A stretch of DNA of 64,000 nt from Candidatus Nitrospira nitrificans (lineage in GTDB: Bacteria > Nitrospirota > Nitrospiria > Nitrospirales > Nitrospiraceae): positions 186,001 to 250,000 of the forward strand of contig NZ_CZPZ01000001.1 in assembly GCF_001458775.1 (NCBI RefSeq), given 5' to 3'. This document shows positions 25,780 through 34,571 of the stretch, one piece after another. Positions within the stretch are counted from its first letter, which is position 1. Each line of letters begins with the position of its first letter. The notes beneath the pieces are model-generated. The model saw nothing but the letters and a program-made list of their open reading frames with translations, was not told the origin of the DNA and made no database searches. Both the position numbers and the translations under genes were made by a program.

Positions 25780-27872
25780 GCAAGCTCCTCAAAGTTCCTC
25801 TGAATCTTCTTTGCCAGCACGGCGGCTTCCTGGGTCAGGTCTGTTAGTTCGATGTGGATGTCGGCCAGAGCTTGCTCAAAATCGAAATTTTCGTCGACTT
25901 CCGGCGGCGCAACTCCCACGTAACGACCAGGCGTGAGGCTCCAGTCGGCGGCTTTAATGTCTTTCCGGTCCACCAGCTTCACCAGACCCGGCACCGCCAC
26001 GAGTTTTGCATCGGGAAAGCGCGAGAGGAGCCAATGCGCCTGCCGCTCGAAGTAGGCGGCGGCCTTGAGTTGCTCCACGGCTTCCTTGCGCCGAGCGTCG
26101 AGTTCTTTTTCCAGCCGCCCGATGGCGCGACCATCCCACGCCTCGTGCTCTTTGGCGTTGAAATCCTTCTCCGCCATATCCACCAACCGCGTGTCAAGTT
26201 TGAAGGCGAGATCCACATCCTTGACGAGATCACGACAGGCGGTGGCCAGATCTTCGAGTTCGCCTAGTAGCTTCTTCTGCGCGGCCAGCTTGGGCTCACC
26301 GGGTTTCTTCCAATCTTTGGCGATCCTCTTGGTCAAATATTCCAGCCCTTGGAAACAATTCTTGGCCGCATCGTCACGCTCTTTCACAAGTTCACGGATC
26401 GGCGAGTCTTTGGGCACGGTCTTGATGAACGGCGCGACGGCATTCGTCAGCGCACCGTAGGCTGTTCGATAATCGGCTGACTTCCCGACAATAGCGGCGG
26501 CTTCCGTGAGCGTGCGTTCAAGATAGTGCTGGACGAGCGCAATGAACCGGTCGGATTGCCCCCGATAGAGCCAGACGATGGCCGTAAGGTTTTGTAGTTG
26601 CTCAGGAGAGAAGTCGTAAATCTTGCGCGTGACCTTTCGGTAGATGTTCCGCGCATCAATCATGAGCACCTGGTCGCGGCGATCAACGGGCTTACCTCTG
26701 TCGAAGTGCCACAACTCACACGGGACGGTGCGTGTGTAGAAGAAATTTGATCGGATGGAGATCATCACGTCCACACCGCCGGTTTCGACGAGCTTTCGGC
26801 GCACGTCCATTTCACCATGCCCGGCGCTGGAGGCCTGTGATGACATGACGAACCCAGCGCGGCCAGTTTTGTTCAGGTAGCTCCAGAAATAGGAAATCCA
26901 AAGGTAATTCCCGTTGGAGACTTTCTTGTCCTTGTTCACACCCGGCAGACCAAACGGCAGACGGCGATCAACTTTTGCCTTTTCGGCATCCACCTTGTCC
27001 ACGTTGAACGGCGGATTGGCCATGAGGAAGTCGCAATTCCCCCATAACGGCTTTCCCTCGGGCAGTCGATGCGGGTCTTCGTAGAAGGTGTTGGCCTCAA
27101 CGATGTTCCCCTCCAGCGCGTGAACGGCAAGGTTCATTTTAGCAAGGCGCAGATTGCTGGTCTTATATTCTTGCCCGTAGAACGTCACACGATGGGCCGC
27201 GCTCTCGCCGCGCCGCTCGATGAAGTGGCTGGACTGGACGAACATGCCGCCTGAACCGCACGCAGGATCGAACACTGTGCCGTGATCCGGTTCGATAACG
27301 TTGACGATGGTCTGCACGAGTGACGGCGGGGTAAAGAATTCGCCATTGTCCTGCGCACCCTGCATGGCGAACTTCATCAGGAAGTATTCGTTGATGCGCC
27401 CGAATATGTCGCCGCTGGTGCTACGGAGCGTCTCGCTGTCGAAAACGCGGAGAAGGTCTTCAAGGAGGGTATTCTCGAACTTGGTGTAGTCCTTCGGGAG
27501 CTGGCCCTGGAGCGGCTCGAAGTCACGCTCAATGGCGTTCATGGCCTCCACGAGTGCGGTTCCGAGGTCCGATCCTTTAGGGAGCTTGAGCAATTCGTCG
27601 TAGTGGGCTTCCTTCGGCAGCAGGAGTGCGCGGCGCTTTTTGAAGTCGGCGGCGGTGAGCGGGCGCTTGGGAATCTTGCCAGTGGCCTGCTCGGCCTGAA
27701 TCTCCCGTAGGGCTTCGGCGTAGCGATTCGTGGCGTGACGCAGAAAGATGACGCCCAACACGGGCATGCAGTATTCGCCGGCCGTCAACTTTGAGTTGGC
27801 GCGGAGATTATCGGCAGCGTCCCAGAGGTTGGCTTCAAGTTGTTCGATATGAGCGAGTTGATTAATGGTCAT
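25776..27872 (-). CDS. hsdM: Type I restriction-modification DNA methyltransferase
   Basis: 698 aa. N-terminal HsdM_N region (IEQLEANLWDAADNLRANSKLTAGEYCMPVLGVIFLRH), then the adenine methyltransferase core with SAM-binding FDPACGSGGMFVQS and catalytic NPPF (ANPPFNVDK), which is the N6-adenine class motif. The C-terminal 200 residues are charged and coiled-coil-like, making it longer than the common roughly 500-aa HsdM. It methylates host sites and is needed for restriction. It is the first gene of the operon; the upstream 358 nt should hold its promoter. Confidence 0.95.
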   Translation of the reverse strand: MTINQLAHIEQLEANLWDAADNLRANSKLTAGEYCMPVLGVIFLRHATNRYAEALREIQAEQATGKIPKRPLTAADFKKRRALLLPKEAHYDELLKLPKGSDLGTALVEAMNAIERDFEPLQGQLPKDYTKFENTLLEDLLRVFDSETLRSTSGDIFGRINEYFLMKFAMQGAQDNGEFFTPPSLVQTIVNVIEPDHGTVFDPACGSGGMFVQSSHFIERRGESAAHRVTFYGQEYKTSNLRLAKMNLAVHALEGNIVEANTFYEDPHRLPEGKPLWGNCDFLMANPPFNVDKVDAEKAKVDRRLPFGLPGVNKDKKVSNGNYLWISYFWSYLNKTGRAGFVMSSQASSAGHGEMDVRRKLVETGGVDVMISIRSNFFYTRTVPCELWHFDRGKPVDRRDQVLMIDARNIYRKVTRKIYDFSPEQLQNLTAIVWLYRGQSDRFIALVQHYLERTLTEAAAIVGKSADYRTAYGALTNAVAPFIKTVPKDSPIRELVKERDDAAKNCFQGLEYLTKRIAKDWKKPGEPKLAAQKKLLGELEDLATACRDLVKDVDLAFKLDTRLVDMAEKDFNAKEHEAWDGRAIGRLEKELDARRKEAVEQLKAAAYFERQAHWLLSRFPDAKLVAVPGLVKLVDRKDIKAADWSLTPGRYVGVAPPEVDENFDFEQALADIHIELTDLTQEAAVLAKKIQRNFEELA

Positions 27873-28230
27873 CAGCAGAAGGCGAGCAAGGAGTTAGAAG
27901 TGTGTCTGGGTAAATGCCATTGCCAAGTGATCGATCTCTTCGGCCCATGTGCCTATAGAAAAATCAGAACCGCCCTGGATTATTCGAGGCAATTGCCGCC
28001 GCAGAATACATTCATTCGTAAACGAAGTCACCCCATGTTTCGCCTTCTAAGCAGAAACGCTCTTTAACCGTTTGGACACCGGGCGAGTGAGTTCACATGT
28101 GAAAGACATGTGCTCGCTCAAGAAGTTGGTTTGCACAAGAAGTGAGGTCGGAGTTTGAATCGTGCACGATGTTGGAAGTGGATTCGGTCTTGTCACTCAA
28201 TACGCTAGCAACCGCCATGTCTGCCAGCCA
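27873..28230. other. Intergenic region between motE and hsdM
   Basis: 358 bases without a convincing gene. It should contain the hsdM promoter, but no clear -35/-10 pair stands out. An imperfect hairpin lies at 28083-28120, with arms CACATGT/ACATGTG plus GCGAG/CTCGC. This is the right border of the restriction operon. Confidence 0.5.
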
Positions 28231-28980
28231 CTACGGCGTTTGGACCAGCAACTGCTCGGTGAGTTTCGCGGCCCGGTCGGCTTTGACTTGCGCGAGGATC
28301 GCCCCGGCGGTCTTGGCTTTCACCAGCTTGAGGATTTCGATCGCTTTGCGATCCGGCATATGTTCCAGACGCGAGGCGGCGTCTTCAGAGGGCATGGACT
28401 CGAAGATTTTGGCCAGCTGCGTCCGTTGCTCTTGAACCACACGATCCTTTGCTGCCAGGGCCTTGGCCTGTTGTGGCGTATCCTTGGCCTGCGCATTCTG
28501 AATCCGCTTCTCCAAGGCTTCGTTCTGGTCCAAGAGCTCCTCGATCTGCCCCCTCACGATCATGAGTCGTTCTTCGTTCTGGCGAAGCGCTTGCTCGCGC
28601 CGGTCAAGATCGCGCTTTCGCTGGGCCAGCATATCAAGCACTTCACGTGGCATATCGACCGCCGGCCCATGGGCCGCCGGCGGCGCCAACAGCTTGGCAT
28701 CGTCCTGAGACTCCGCTCCCGAGCTCTCTGCTTCCTGCGCTTGCGACGGTGTGCCCTGCGTCGGCCCACTGGTCGTCGCCGTCTGTGTTTTGTTTTTGGG
28801 TTCGGAGGAGGCTTGTCCCAGTTGCACCATGACCCAGAAGAGAATGGTTGAACCGAGGATGCCACCCACCATCGTCCACAACTGGGAATGCCGATTCATC
28901 CTTGGCATCGCTCTTTCCACCTGTCCAAGACTGCCGAGACCGCAACGATCTACCAACCCTCTGATGGATCGTGTGTTCAT
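28231..28980 (-). CDS. motE: MotE-like flagellar motility chaperone
   Basis: 249 aa. A membrane helix near residues 35-54 (WTMVGGILGSTILFWVMVQL), a Pro/Thr/Ser linker, a long coiled coil (about 115-175: LAQRKRDLDRREQALRQNEERL), then a MgtE-N-like helical domain (IFESMPSEDAASRLEHMPDRKAIEILKLVKAKTAGAIL). This is the MotE architecture; MotE proteins act in the periplasm with the stator component MotC or as a local chaperone. Its ATG overlaps the fliJ stop by 4 nt and it is the last gene of the flgB-to-motE series. The name rests on architecture and position. Confidence 0.8.
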   Translation of the reverse strand: MNTRSIRGLVDRCGLGSLGQVERAMPRMNRHSQLWTMVGGILGSTILFWVMVQLGQASSEPKNKTQTATTSGPTQGTPSQAQEAESSGAESQDDAKLLAPPAAHGPAVDMPREVLDMLAQRKRDLDRREQALRQNEERLMIVRGQIEELLDQNEALEKRIQNAQAKDTPQQAKALAAKDRVVQEQRTQLAKIFESMPSEDAASRLEHMPDRKAIEILKLVKAKTAGAILAQVKADRAAKLTEQLLVQTP

Positions 28981-29417
28981 GAGCGGCTCTCTCGCCGAGT
29001 GGAATGTCCGCGGCTGGCGGCTTCATCCATGGTCCGCCGCTCCTGGCGCGCCGCGTCGGCGCGTTCTGCGTCGCGGCGTTTGTCGGCGACGATATCAAGC
29101 AGCTTGCGCTCCAGGCTGGCTTCAACGAGAAGCGCCTTGGTACGCTGCCACGCCTCGACAGCGTGATCGATCTCTCGACGGACCCGGCGCAGCCCCGCCT
29201 GTTGCGAGTCCATACGCCCCTGCCATTCCAACCAGGCTTCTATCGTGAGCCCTTGCGCAGATTGTCGGTCGTGGGTGACGACCTCCTGTTGAATTTGGGC
29301 CTCAAGGTCCCGATACCGTTCCTCACCCTGCGCCAGCGCGCGAGTGATCTGCGCCAAATCCATCATCAGTCCCTCGACGGTCTGCGCGCGCAGTTTTCGC
29401 AATGCCTCGAGGCTCAT
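28977..29417 (-). CDS. fliJ: FliJ, flagellar export chaperone/ATPase stalk
   Basis: 146 aa, almost entirely charged alpha-helix, consistent with the antiparallel coiled coil of FliJ (RKLRAQTVEGLMMDLAQITRALAQGEERYRDLEAQI and a C-terminal helix around ERKLLDIVADKRRD). FliJ inserts in the FliI hexamer like the gamma subunit of F1. Sequence conservation is low in this family; its place between fliI (4-nt overlap) and motE supports the assignment. Confidence 0.85.
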   Translation of the reverse strand: MSLEALRKLRAQTVEGLMMDLAQITRALAQGEERYRDLEAQIQQEVVTHDRQSAQGLTIEAWLEWQGRMDSQQAGLRRVRREIDHAVEAWQRTKALLVEASLERKLLDIVADKRRDAERADAARQERRTMDEAASRGHSTRRESRS

Positions 29418-30721
29418 GCTGCCTGCTGGGCCAGCGCCTCAAGTTGCTGCACCGACACAGGCAAGCCGGCCGGCTGGTCGATGTCTTGCCGCAAGTAGGC
29501 ATTGATCCCCTCCTGCGCTTGAACGGCACGGTCGAGGGCCGCGTTCATTCCCGGCTTATAGGCTCCCAGCACGACAAGGTCCTCGGATTGGCGATAGCGC
29601 GCCACCAATTCAAGGAGCTTCCTGGCGGCATCGTAATGCGGCCGCCCGACGATATCCCGCATCACGCGGCTGGTGCTCTGGAGGAGATCGATCGCCGGAA
29701 AGTGATTGCGAGCGGCCAAGGCGCGCGACAAGACGATATGGCCGTCCAAGATCGAGCGAACCGTATCGGCAATGGGATCACTGAGATCATCGCCGTCGAC
29801 CAGCACGGTATACAATCCGGTAATGGTTCCTGGACCTGGTCCGGTCCCGACACGTTCCAGCAACTTCGGCAAGAGCGTAAACACGGAGGGCGTATAGCCT
29901 TTGGTCGTCGGAGGCTCCCCGATCGCCAATCCCACTTCCCTCTGGCTATAGGCCAGTCGCGTCAGTGAATCCATCAACAGCAACACCTGTTTTCCCGCGT
30001 CACGGAAGTATTCAGCGATGGTCGTCGCGACCAACGCCGCGCGCAACCGGATGAGCGGGGCTTGGTCGGACGTCGCCACCACCACCACCGTGCGTCCGAG
30101 CGCCTCCGCGCCAAGATCGCGTTCCAGGAATTCGTTGACCTCACGGCCTCGCTCGCCGATGAGGGCAATGACATTGACATCCGCTTTCGTGTAGCGGCTG
30201 ATCATTCCCAACAGCACGCTCTTTCCCACCCCCGAACCCGAAAAGATGCCCATCTTCTGGCCGCGCCCACAGGTCAAAAATCCATTGATGGCGCGAACGC
30301 CGAGATCAAGCGGAATGCGTAGACGGGCTCGTTGCAAGGGGTTCGGCGCGCCGGCATAGAGCGGATACCGTTTCGTGGCCGTCAGCGGCCCCTTGCCGTC
30401 CATCGGATTGCCACAGCCGTCGAGCACCCTTCCTAACAGGCCTGGCCCGACGGCAAGATCGGCCACGTGGCCGGACATGGTAATTCGACTGCCCGGCCCG
30501 ATCCCGTGCATGTCGCCCAGCGGCATCAGGAGGACACGGTCTCCCCGAAATCCCACGACCTCCGCGGCGATCGGCCCTCCGGCCACCTCTCGCGTAATTC
30601 GGCAGAGCTCTCCGACGGTCGTCATCGGCCCGTACCCTTCCACGACGATCCCGACCGCTTGCGCCACTCTTCCGGACACTTCGATGGGATCGACGCGTTC
30701 GATCAGCCGACTAAGACTCAT
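29414..30721 (-). CDS. fliI: FliI, flagellar export ATPase
   Basis: 435 aa, F1-beta/Rho type ATPase. P-loop GIFSGSGVGKSVLLG, ALIGERGREVNEFLERDLG, LLLMDSLTRLAYSQREVGLAIGEPPTTKGYTPSVF and the hexamer arginine region follow in the standard order. It energises unfolding and entry of export substrates at the cytoplasmic face. Its start overlaps the fliH-type gene by 11 nt and its end overlaps fliJ by 4 nt, so fliH-fliI-fliJ are coupled. Confidence 0.96.
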   Translation of the reverse strand: MSLSRLIERVDPIEVSGRVAQAVGIVVEGYGPMTTVGELCRITREVAGGPIAAEVVGFRGDRVLLMPLGDMHGIGPGSRITMSGHVADLAVGPGLLGRVLDGCGNPMDGKGPLTATKRYPLYAGAPNPLQRARLRIPLDLGVRAINGFLTCGRGQKMGIFSGSGVGKSVLLGMISRYTKADVNVIALIGERGREVNEFLERDLGAEALGRTVVVVATSDQAPLIRLRAALVATTIAEYFRDAGKQVLLLMDSLTRLAYSQREVGLAIGEPPTTKGYTPSVFTLLPKLLERVGTGPGPGTITGLYTVLVDGDDLSDPIADTVRSILDGHIVLSRALAARNHFPAIDLLQSTSRVMRDIVGRPHYDAARKLLELVARYRQSEDLVVLGAYKPGMNAALDRAVQAQEGINAYLRQDIDQPAGLPVSVQQLEALAQQAA

Positions 30722-31721
30722 GATGAGCCCTGTTCCTCAGGGCATCGCCCAAGCGGAGTAACTGGGTGTCGAGGGACGCATCGACTAATCGTGTTGCCGT
30801 GTGCAGCAGACAGCTTCCTCGTGGGAGAGAAGCCACCGGCTCGATGGCGAGCTTCAGCGCGACCTGCCGGCGTCCTGTCAACTCCGCCCGAACCGCTTCA
30901 AGCACGGCCGCGTCGGCCGGATGCGCCTGTATCACCACGCCGTCTGCCTCCGGAACCGCCCCAAGCGCCGCCTTGACCTGCGTCACGATCTGTTCGCGGC
31001 CGGACTCGGCTGAGTCATGCAGGATTTTAGACACGATCTGAAGCGCGAGCGCGATGACTTCGTCGTCGATCGTCTGCTGAAGCGCGGACCGAGCGGCATC
31101 AAACTTTCCCACGGCCTCGGTCAACACCGAAAAATCTTGTTGCCGCTGCGCGTCCGCATATCGCCGGCCGTCTTCCAGACCACGCTCATATTCCGTCAGC
31201 CCATCGGCTCCTTTCAGCGCGCCGTCGTCCCCGAAGGTTTGAAACGGCATGCTCTGCAGCCGCACCGCGCCGGACCGTACCGCGGCATGCTTGAGGACCG
31301 TATGGTCGGCGCGAATCCGATGAAGTTCCAGGAGCCGACGAACCGTGTCGAGGACAATGTCCGGCGGAAAGGGTTTCGTCAAAAAATCGCTGGAGCCGGC
31401 TCTCATGGCGCGGACGGCAAGTTCGACCGAGGCTGCTCCCGTCATCACGACGCCGATCATGCGACTGTCGATCCGCTGCGCCTCCTCCAAAACCGCGATG
31501 CCGTCTCGATCCGGCAGGGAGGCGTCGACGATCAACAGCGCGGGCGCCTTCTGCTTGACCATGGCAAGCGCCTCCTGTCCTGAGCCTGCGAGTCGGACAG
31601 ACACTCGCTCCGGCTGAAGGAGCTCGTGCAACAGATGTCGGACCTCTTCGTCGGCATCAACGATCAGGACCGTCCCTTGGAAGCGTGACACGCTTCGCTC
31701 GGAACCGGTCACTGCAGGCAT
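30711..31721 (-). CDS. fliH: Response-regulator receiver domain fused to FliH
   Basis: 336 aa from the ATG at 31721 (GGGTGG upstream); a GTG at 31736 adds five residues. Residues about 14-140 are a complete CheY-like receiver: acidic pair in LIVDADEE, phosphoacceptor D66 in LLIVDASLPD, T94 in VVMTGAAS and K116 in LTKPF. Residues about 175-330 are FliH: YERGLEDGRRYAD, then the VIALALQIVSKIL helix and the C-terminal domain with SLPRGSCLLHT and ASLDTQLLRL. FliH links FliI to FliN and controls the ATPase. Position between fliG and fliI is the normal place of fliH. Ordinary FliH has no receiver, so phospho-control of export is an attractive inference. Confidence 0.88.
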   Translation of the reverse strand: MPAVTGSERSVSRFQGTVLIVDADEEVRHLLHELLQPERVSVRLAGSGQEALAMVKQKAPALLIVDASLPDRDGIAVLEEAQRIDSRMIGVVMTGAASVELAVRAMRAGSSDFLTKPFPPDIVLDTVRRLLELHRIRADHTVLKHAAVRSGAVRLQSMPFQTFGDDGALKGADGLTEYERGLEDGRRYADAQRQQDFSVLTEAVGKFDAARSALQQTIDDEVIALALQIVSKILHDSAESGREQIVTQVKAALGAVPEADGVVIQAHPADAAVLEAVRAELTGRRQVALKLAIEPVASLPRGSCLLHTATRLVDASLDTQLLRLGDALRNRAHHES

Positions 31722-31735
31722 GGTTCCACCCGCCA

Positions 31736-32728
31736 CTACAGCATCTCCTCCCCCGCGCCTGCGATGACGATGCGGCCCTCTTCTTCCAGCTTGCGGCAGA
31801 CTTTCAGAATATTCTGCTGGGCTCTCTCGACATCGGACACCTTCACTGGCCCTTTCGCCTCCATATCTTCCTTCAACATTTCCGCGGCGCGACTCGACAT
31901 ATTCTTGAAGAATTTCTCCTTCACCTCCGGATTGGCGCCGCGAAGAGCCAGCGGAAGGTCGTCCTTGCTGATTTCTTTCATCAATTCCTGCACGCCGCGA
32001 TCGTCGATCTTCACCAGGTCGTCGAAGACAAACATGAGCGCCCGGATCGCGTCCGCCAACGGCTGGCTCTTCTCCGCGATCTTGACCATGATGCCCCCCT
32101 CATTGGTCTTATCCATTCGTGTCAGGATGTTGGCCATCACCTCGGGCCCGCCGAGGCTCTGCGACCCCATTCCCGTACTGGCCAATAGTGTCTCTTGTAT
32201 GCTTTGGCTGAGCTCTTCCAAAACATCGGGCTGCACCTCCTCCATGGTGGCCAGCCGGAGCGCCACGTCTCCGCGCATCGCTTCCGGAAGCCCTGCCAGC
32301 ACTTGCCCGGCTTGATCGCTCTCAAGATGCGCAAGCACGACCGCCACGGTTTGCGCATGCTCGACCTTCAACATTTGGACAAGCGTTTTCACATCGGCCC
32401 ATTTCATCGCGTCCAGCCCCGGATAGCTTTTCCTGGTCATCGATTCGATGATCCGCGCCGCCTTTTCCGGGCCCAGCGCCTTGATGAGCACGGTCCTGAT
32501 GAACTCTTTTCCCTGAAACTGCACCTCGCCGGACGCGCTGGCGGTCTGAAAATCCGAGATGACGGCATCTTCCTCATCCCGCGAAATCTGAGCCGTGCCG
32601 TTCATGAATGTTCCCAGCCGCTTGATTTCTTTGGGGTCGAGTTGTTTCATGACCTGGGCGGCTGATTCTTCTCCGATCGCACGAAGAAGAATGGCCGCCT
32701 TTTGTTCGCCCGTCAGATTTTTCGCCAT
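31736..32728 (-). CDS. fliG: FliG, flagellar motor switch and torque protein
   Basis: 330 aa with the three FliG domains. N-terminal LTGEQKAAILLRAIGEESAAQVMKQLDPKEIK; middle domain with EHAQ in VEHAQTVAVVLAHL, where most FliG have EHPQ; C-terminal torque domain with MFVFDDLVKIDDRGVQELMKEI, whose charged residues contact the stator. FliG sits on the FliF MS-ring and binds FliM. It is separated from fliF by 245 nt, most of it a repeat element. The Pro-to-Ala change in the EHPQ motif may affect FliM binding but is tolerated in fold terms. Confidence 0.95.
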   Translation of the reverse strand: MAKNLTGEQKAAILLRAIGEESAAQVMKQLDPKEIKRLGTFMNGTAQISRDEEDAVISDFQTASASGEVQFQGKEFIRTVLIKALGPEKAARIIESMTRKSYPGLDAMKWADVKTLVQMLKVEHAQTVAVVLAHLESDQAGQVLAGLPEAMRGDVALRLATMEEVQPDVLEELSQSIQETLLASTGMGSQSLGGPEVMANILTRMDKTNEGGIMVKIAEKSQPLADAIRALMFVFDDLVKIDDRGVQELMKEISKDDLPLALRGANPEVKEKFFKNMSSRAAEMLKEDMEAKGPVKVSDVERAQQNILKVCRKLEEEGRIVIAGAGEEML

Positions 32729-32793
32729 GTCTCTGCGTTATGTGAGCTGTTGTAATGCCGTTACATCTACAAGGACCACGAAATAGCCGGCAG

Positions 32794-32974
32794 AGGATGT
32801 TGAAAAAGCTTGTCCAGCAAGGCCGCAGCGAGCGAGAGACCGAGACGCACGCTTTGCCGTACGTCGAGCCTCTGAGCCCGCATCGCCGACTTTGCGAGGC
32901 GTGCGATGCGACCTGCCTCGCGAAGCCGCTTCGGCAAGGCGGGGAACGACGCTGGAGAGCTTTTGCCACATCCT
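32794..32974 (+). repeat. 181-bp element with terminal inverted repeats, copy 2 (fliF-fliG gap)
   Basis: Left end AGGATGTTGAAAAAGCTTGT (from 32794) and right end AGCTTTTGCCACATCCT (to 32974) are inverted repeats of about 24 nt with several mismatches. The core contains GCCGTACGTCGAGCCTCTGAGC (about 32858-32879), shared with copy 1 at 8599-8620. The right end touches the fliF stop codon. It encodes nothing recognisable and is compatible with a MITE-like or REP/BIME-like element. Confidence 0.65.
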
Positions 32975-34548
32975 CATGAAGGATTCTTGAGCCACTGCTT
33001 CACGACCACCGCCGTCGTGTCGGGGTTCTTTCTCGCCATATCGATGATCTGCGCCCGGTCCTGCGCGCCGGCCAATGAAGCCTCCGACGTTCCGAGGGCG
33101 CCGGGCAACGCGGACATCGACGCTTCGGCCGAGAGTCGTTCGGTCGTCGAACCCAACATGGCCAACAACGGACGAACCACGAACAGAAGAATCACCGTAA
33201 ACAGTAGAATGCCGACCCCATACCGAAGATACGGCAACCATGGCTTCGGACCCTCGGACACGGCTTCCGCCGTCGCGCTCTGGAGCTCTTCCGGTTCCGC
33301 GCCGAATTGCACGTTCACGACTTGAACCTGATCCTGCCGCTCGGGCGAAAAGCCCATTGCTTTTTTGACGATGTCCTCGATCCGCTTGAGGTCTTCTTCC
33401 GAACGGGGAATGTATTTGCGCGCGGCAACCGGCGTCTCCGTCGACTGTCCCTCTCCCGTTTTGGCCGTTTCATAGATCCCATCGACCAGCACGGCCACGG
33501 ACAACTGTTTGATGACACCGACCGGCTCGACGATTTTGGACACCGTTCGACTGATCTCGTAATTGACCGTTTCATTTTTCGTCTGGCTGTTGTTCGAACT
33601 GGTTTGCGGAAGCTCCTGGTCCGTGCCGGGCGGGACATTCGACTGGACACCCGGCACGCCGCCGCTGACGCCGTTCGTGCCGTTCGCCTTTTCCTGCCCT
33701 CGTTGTTCGCTCCTCACGACCTGGCTGTTCGGATCGTAACGCTCCTCCGTGGTCTCGACCTTGCGAAAGTCCACCACGCTGGACACACGCACGACGGCTT
33801 TGTTGGATCCGACGATCCGCTCCAGCATCGTTTGGATACGCGTTTCGACATCCTTTTCGATGCTCCGCTGATACTCGAGCTGTGTATTGGTCAAGCCGGC
33901 GGTTTCATCCGTCATGGTGGACGACAACATGCGGCCGTGCCCATCCACCACGGTCACATCGCGGGCCTGCAGGCCTTCCACGCTGCTTGACACCAAATGG
34001 ATGACCCCTTGCACCTGCGCCTGAGCCAGCTGTTGGCCGTTGCGAAGCGACACGATCACGGACGCGCGCGCTTTCTCCTGCTCGTTGGCAAAGAGTCGCC
34101 GTTCGGGAATCGCCAGATGCACCCGCGCCCGCTCGACTTCCGGCAACTGCGCGATGGTCCTCGCCAACTCGCCCTGTAAGGCGCGCCGATAGTTGAGCTT
34201 CTGCACGAATTCGGACATGCCGATCGACGTGCGATCGAAAATCTCGAAGCCGACGCCGCCTCCATGAGGGAGCCCTTGGGTCGCAAGCTGTAATCGCAGA
34301 TCGTGGACTTGGGCGCTGGGAACCAGCACCGTGGCTCCACCGCCGGTCGTTTCATACGGCACCTTCGTCTCTTTCAGCTTATCGATGATGGCGGCCGCGT
34401 CTTCGCCGCTGAGATTGGTGAACAACACCTGCATGTCGGGCTGCTGCGTCCACAGCGTGAGCGCGATGAGGCCCGCCACCGACCCGGCCAGGGCAATGAG
34501 GATGATCATCCGCTGATTGATGGAAAACTTGGAAAACATGCTACCCAC
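32974..34548 (-). CDS. fliF: FliF, flagellar MS-ring protein
   Basis: 524 aa. N-terminal membrane helix (MIILIALAGSVAGLIALTLW), ring-building motif region with VLFTNLSGEDAAAIIDKLKETKVPYE and RTSIGMSEFVQKLNYRRALQGELARTI, a Gly/Asn/Ser-rich loop (about 290-335), and a second membrane helix near 445-465 (YGVGILLFTVILLFVVRPLLAML). The C-terminal tail (RKNPDTTAVVVKQWLKNPS) is the FliG-binding segment. FliF is the inner-membrane platform of the basal body. Between fliE and fliG as usual. Confidence 0.96.
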   Translation of the reverse strand: MGSMFSKFSINQRMIILIALAGSVAGLIALTLWTQQPDMQVLFTNLSGEDAAAIIDKLKETKVPYETTGGGATVLVPSAQVHDLRLQLATQGLPHGGGVGFEIFDRTSIGMSEFVQKLNYRRALQGELARTIAQLPEVERARVHLAIPERRLFANEQEKARASVIVSLRNGQQLAQAQVQGVIHLVSSSVEGLQARDVTVVDGHGRMLSSTMTDETAGLTNTQLEYQRSIEKDVETRIQTMLERIVGSNKAVVRVSSVVDFRKVETTEERYDPNSQVVRSEQRGQEKANGTNGVSGGVPGVQSNVPPGTDQELPQTSSNNSQTKNETVNYEISRTVSKIVEPVGVIKQLSVAVLVDGIYETAKTGEGQSTETPVAARKYIPRSEEDLKRIEDIVKKAMGFSPERQDQVQVVNVQFGAEPEELQSATAEAVSEGPKPWLPYLRYGVGILLFTVILLFVVRPLLAMLGSTTERLSAEASMSALPGALGTSEASLAGAQDRAQIIDMARKNPDTTAVVVKQWLKNPS

Positions 34549-34571
34549 GCTCCTTCATCGGGCCCGACTGC

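Noticed and set aside
28083-28120. Imperfect hairpin near the motE-hsdM border, considered as attachment site or small RNA
   Set aside because: Short arms with a bulge, no U-run, no matching sequence at the other border of the restriction operon.
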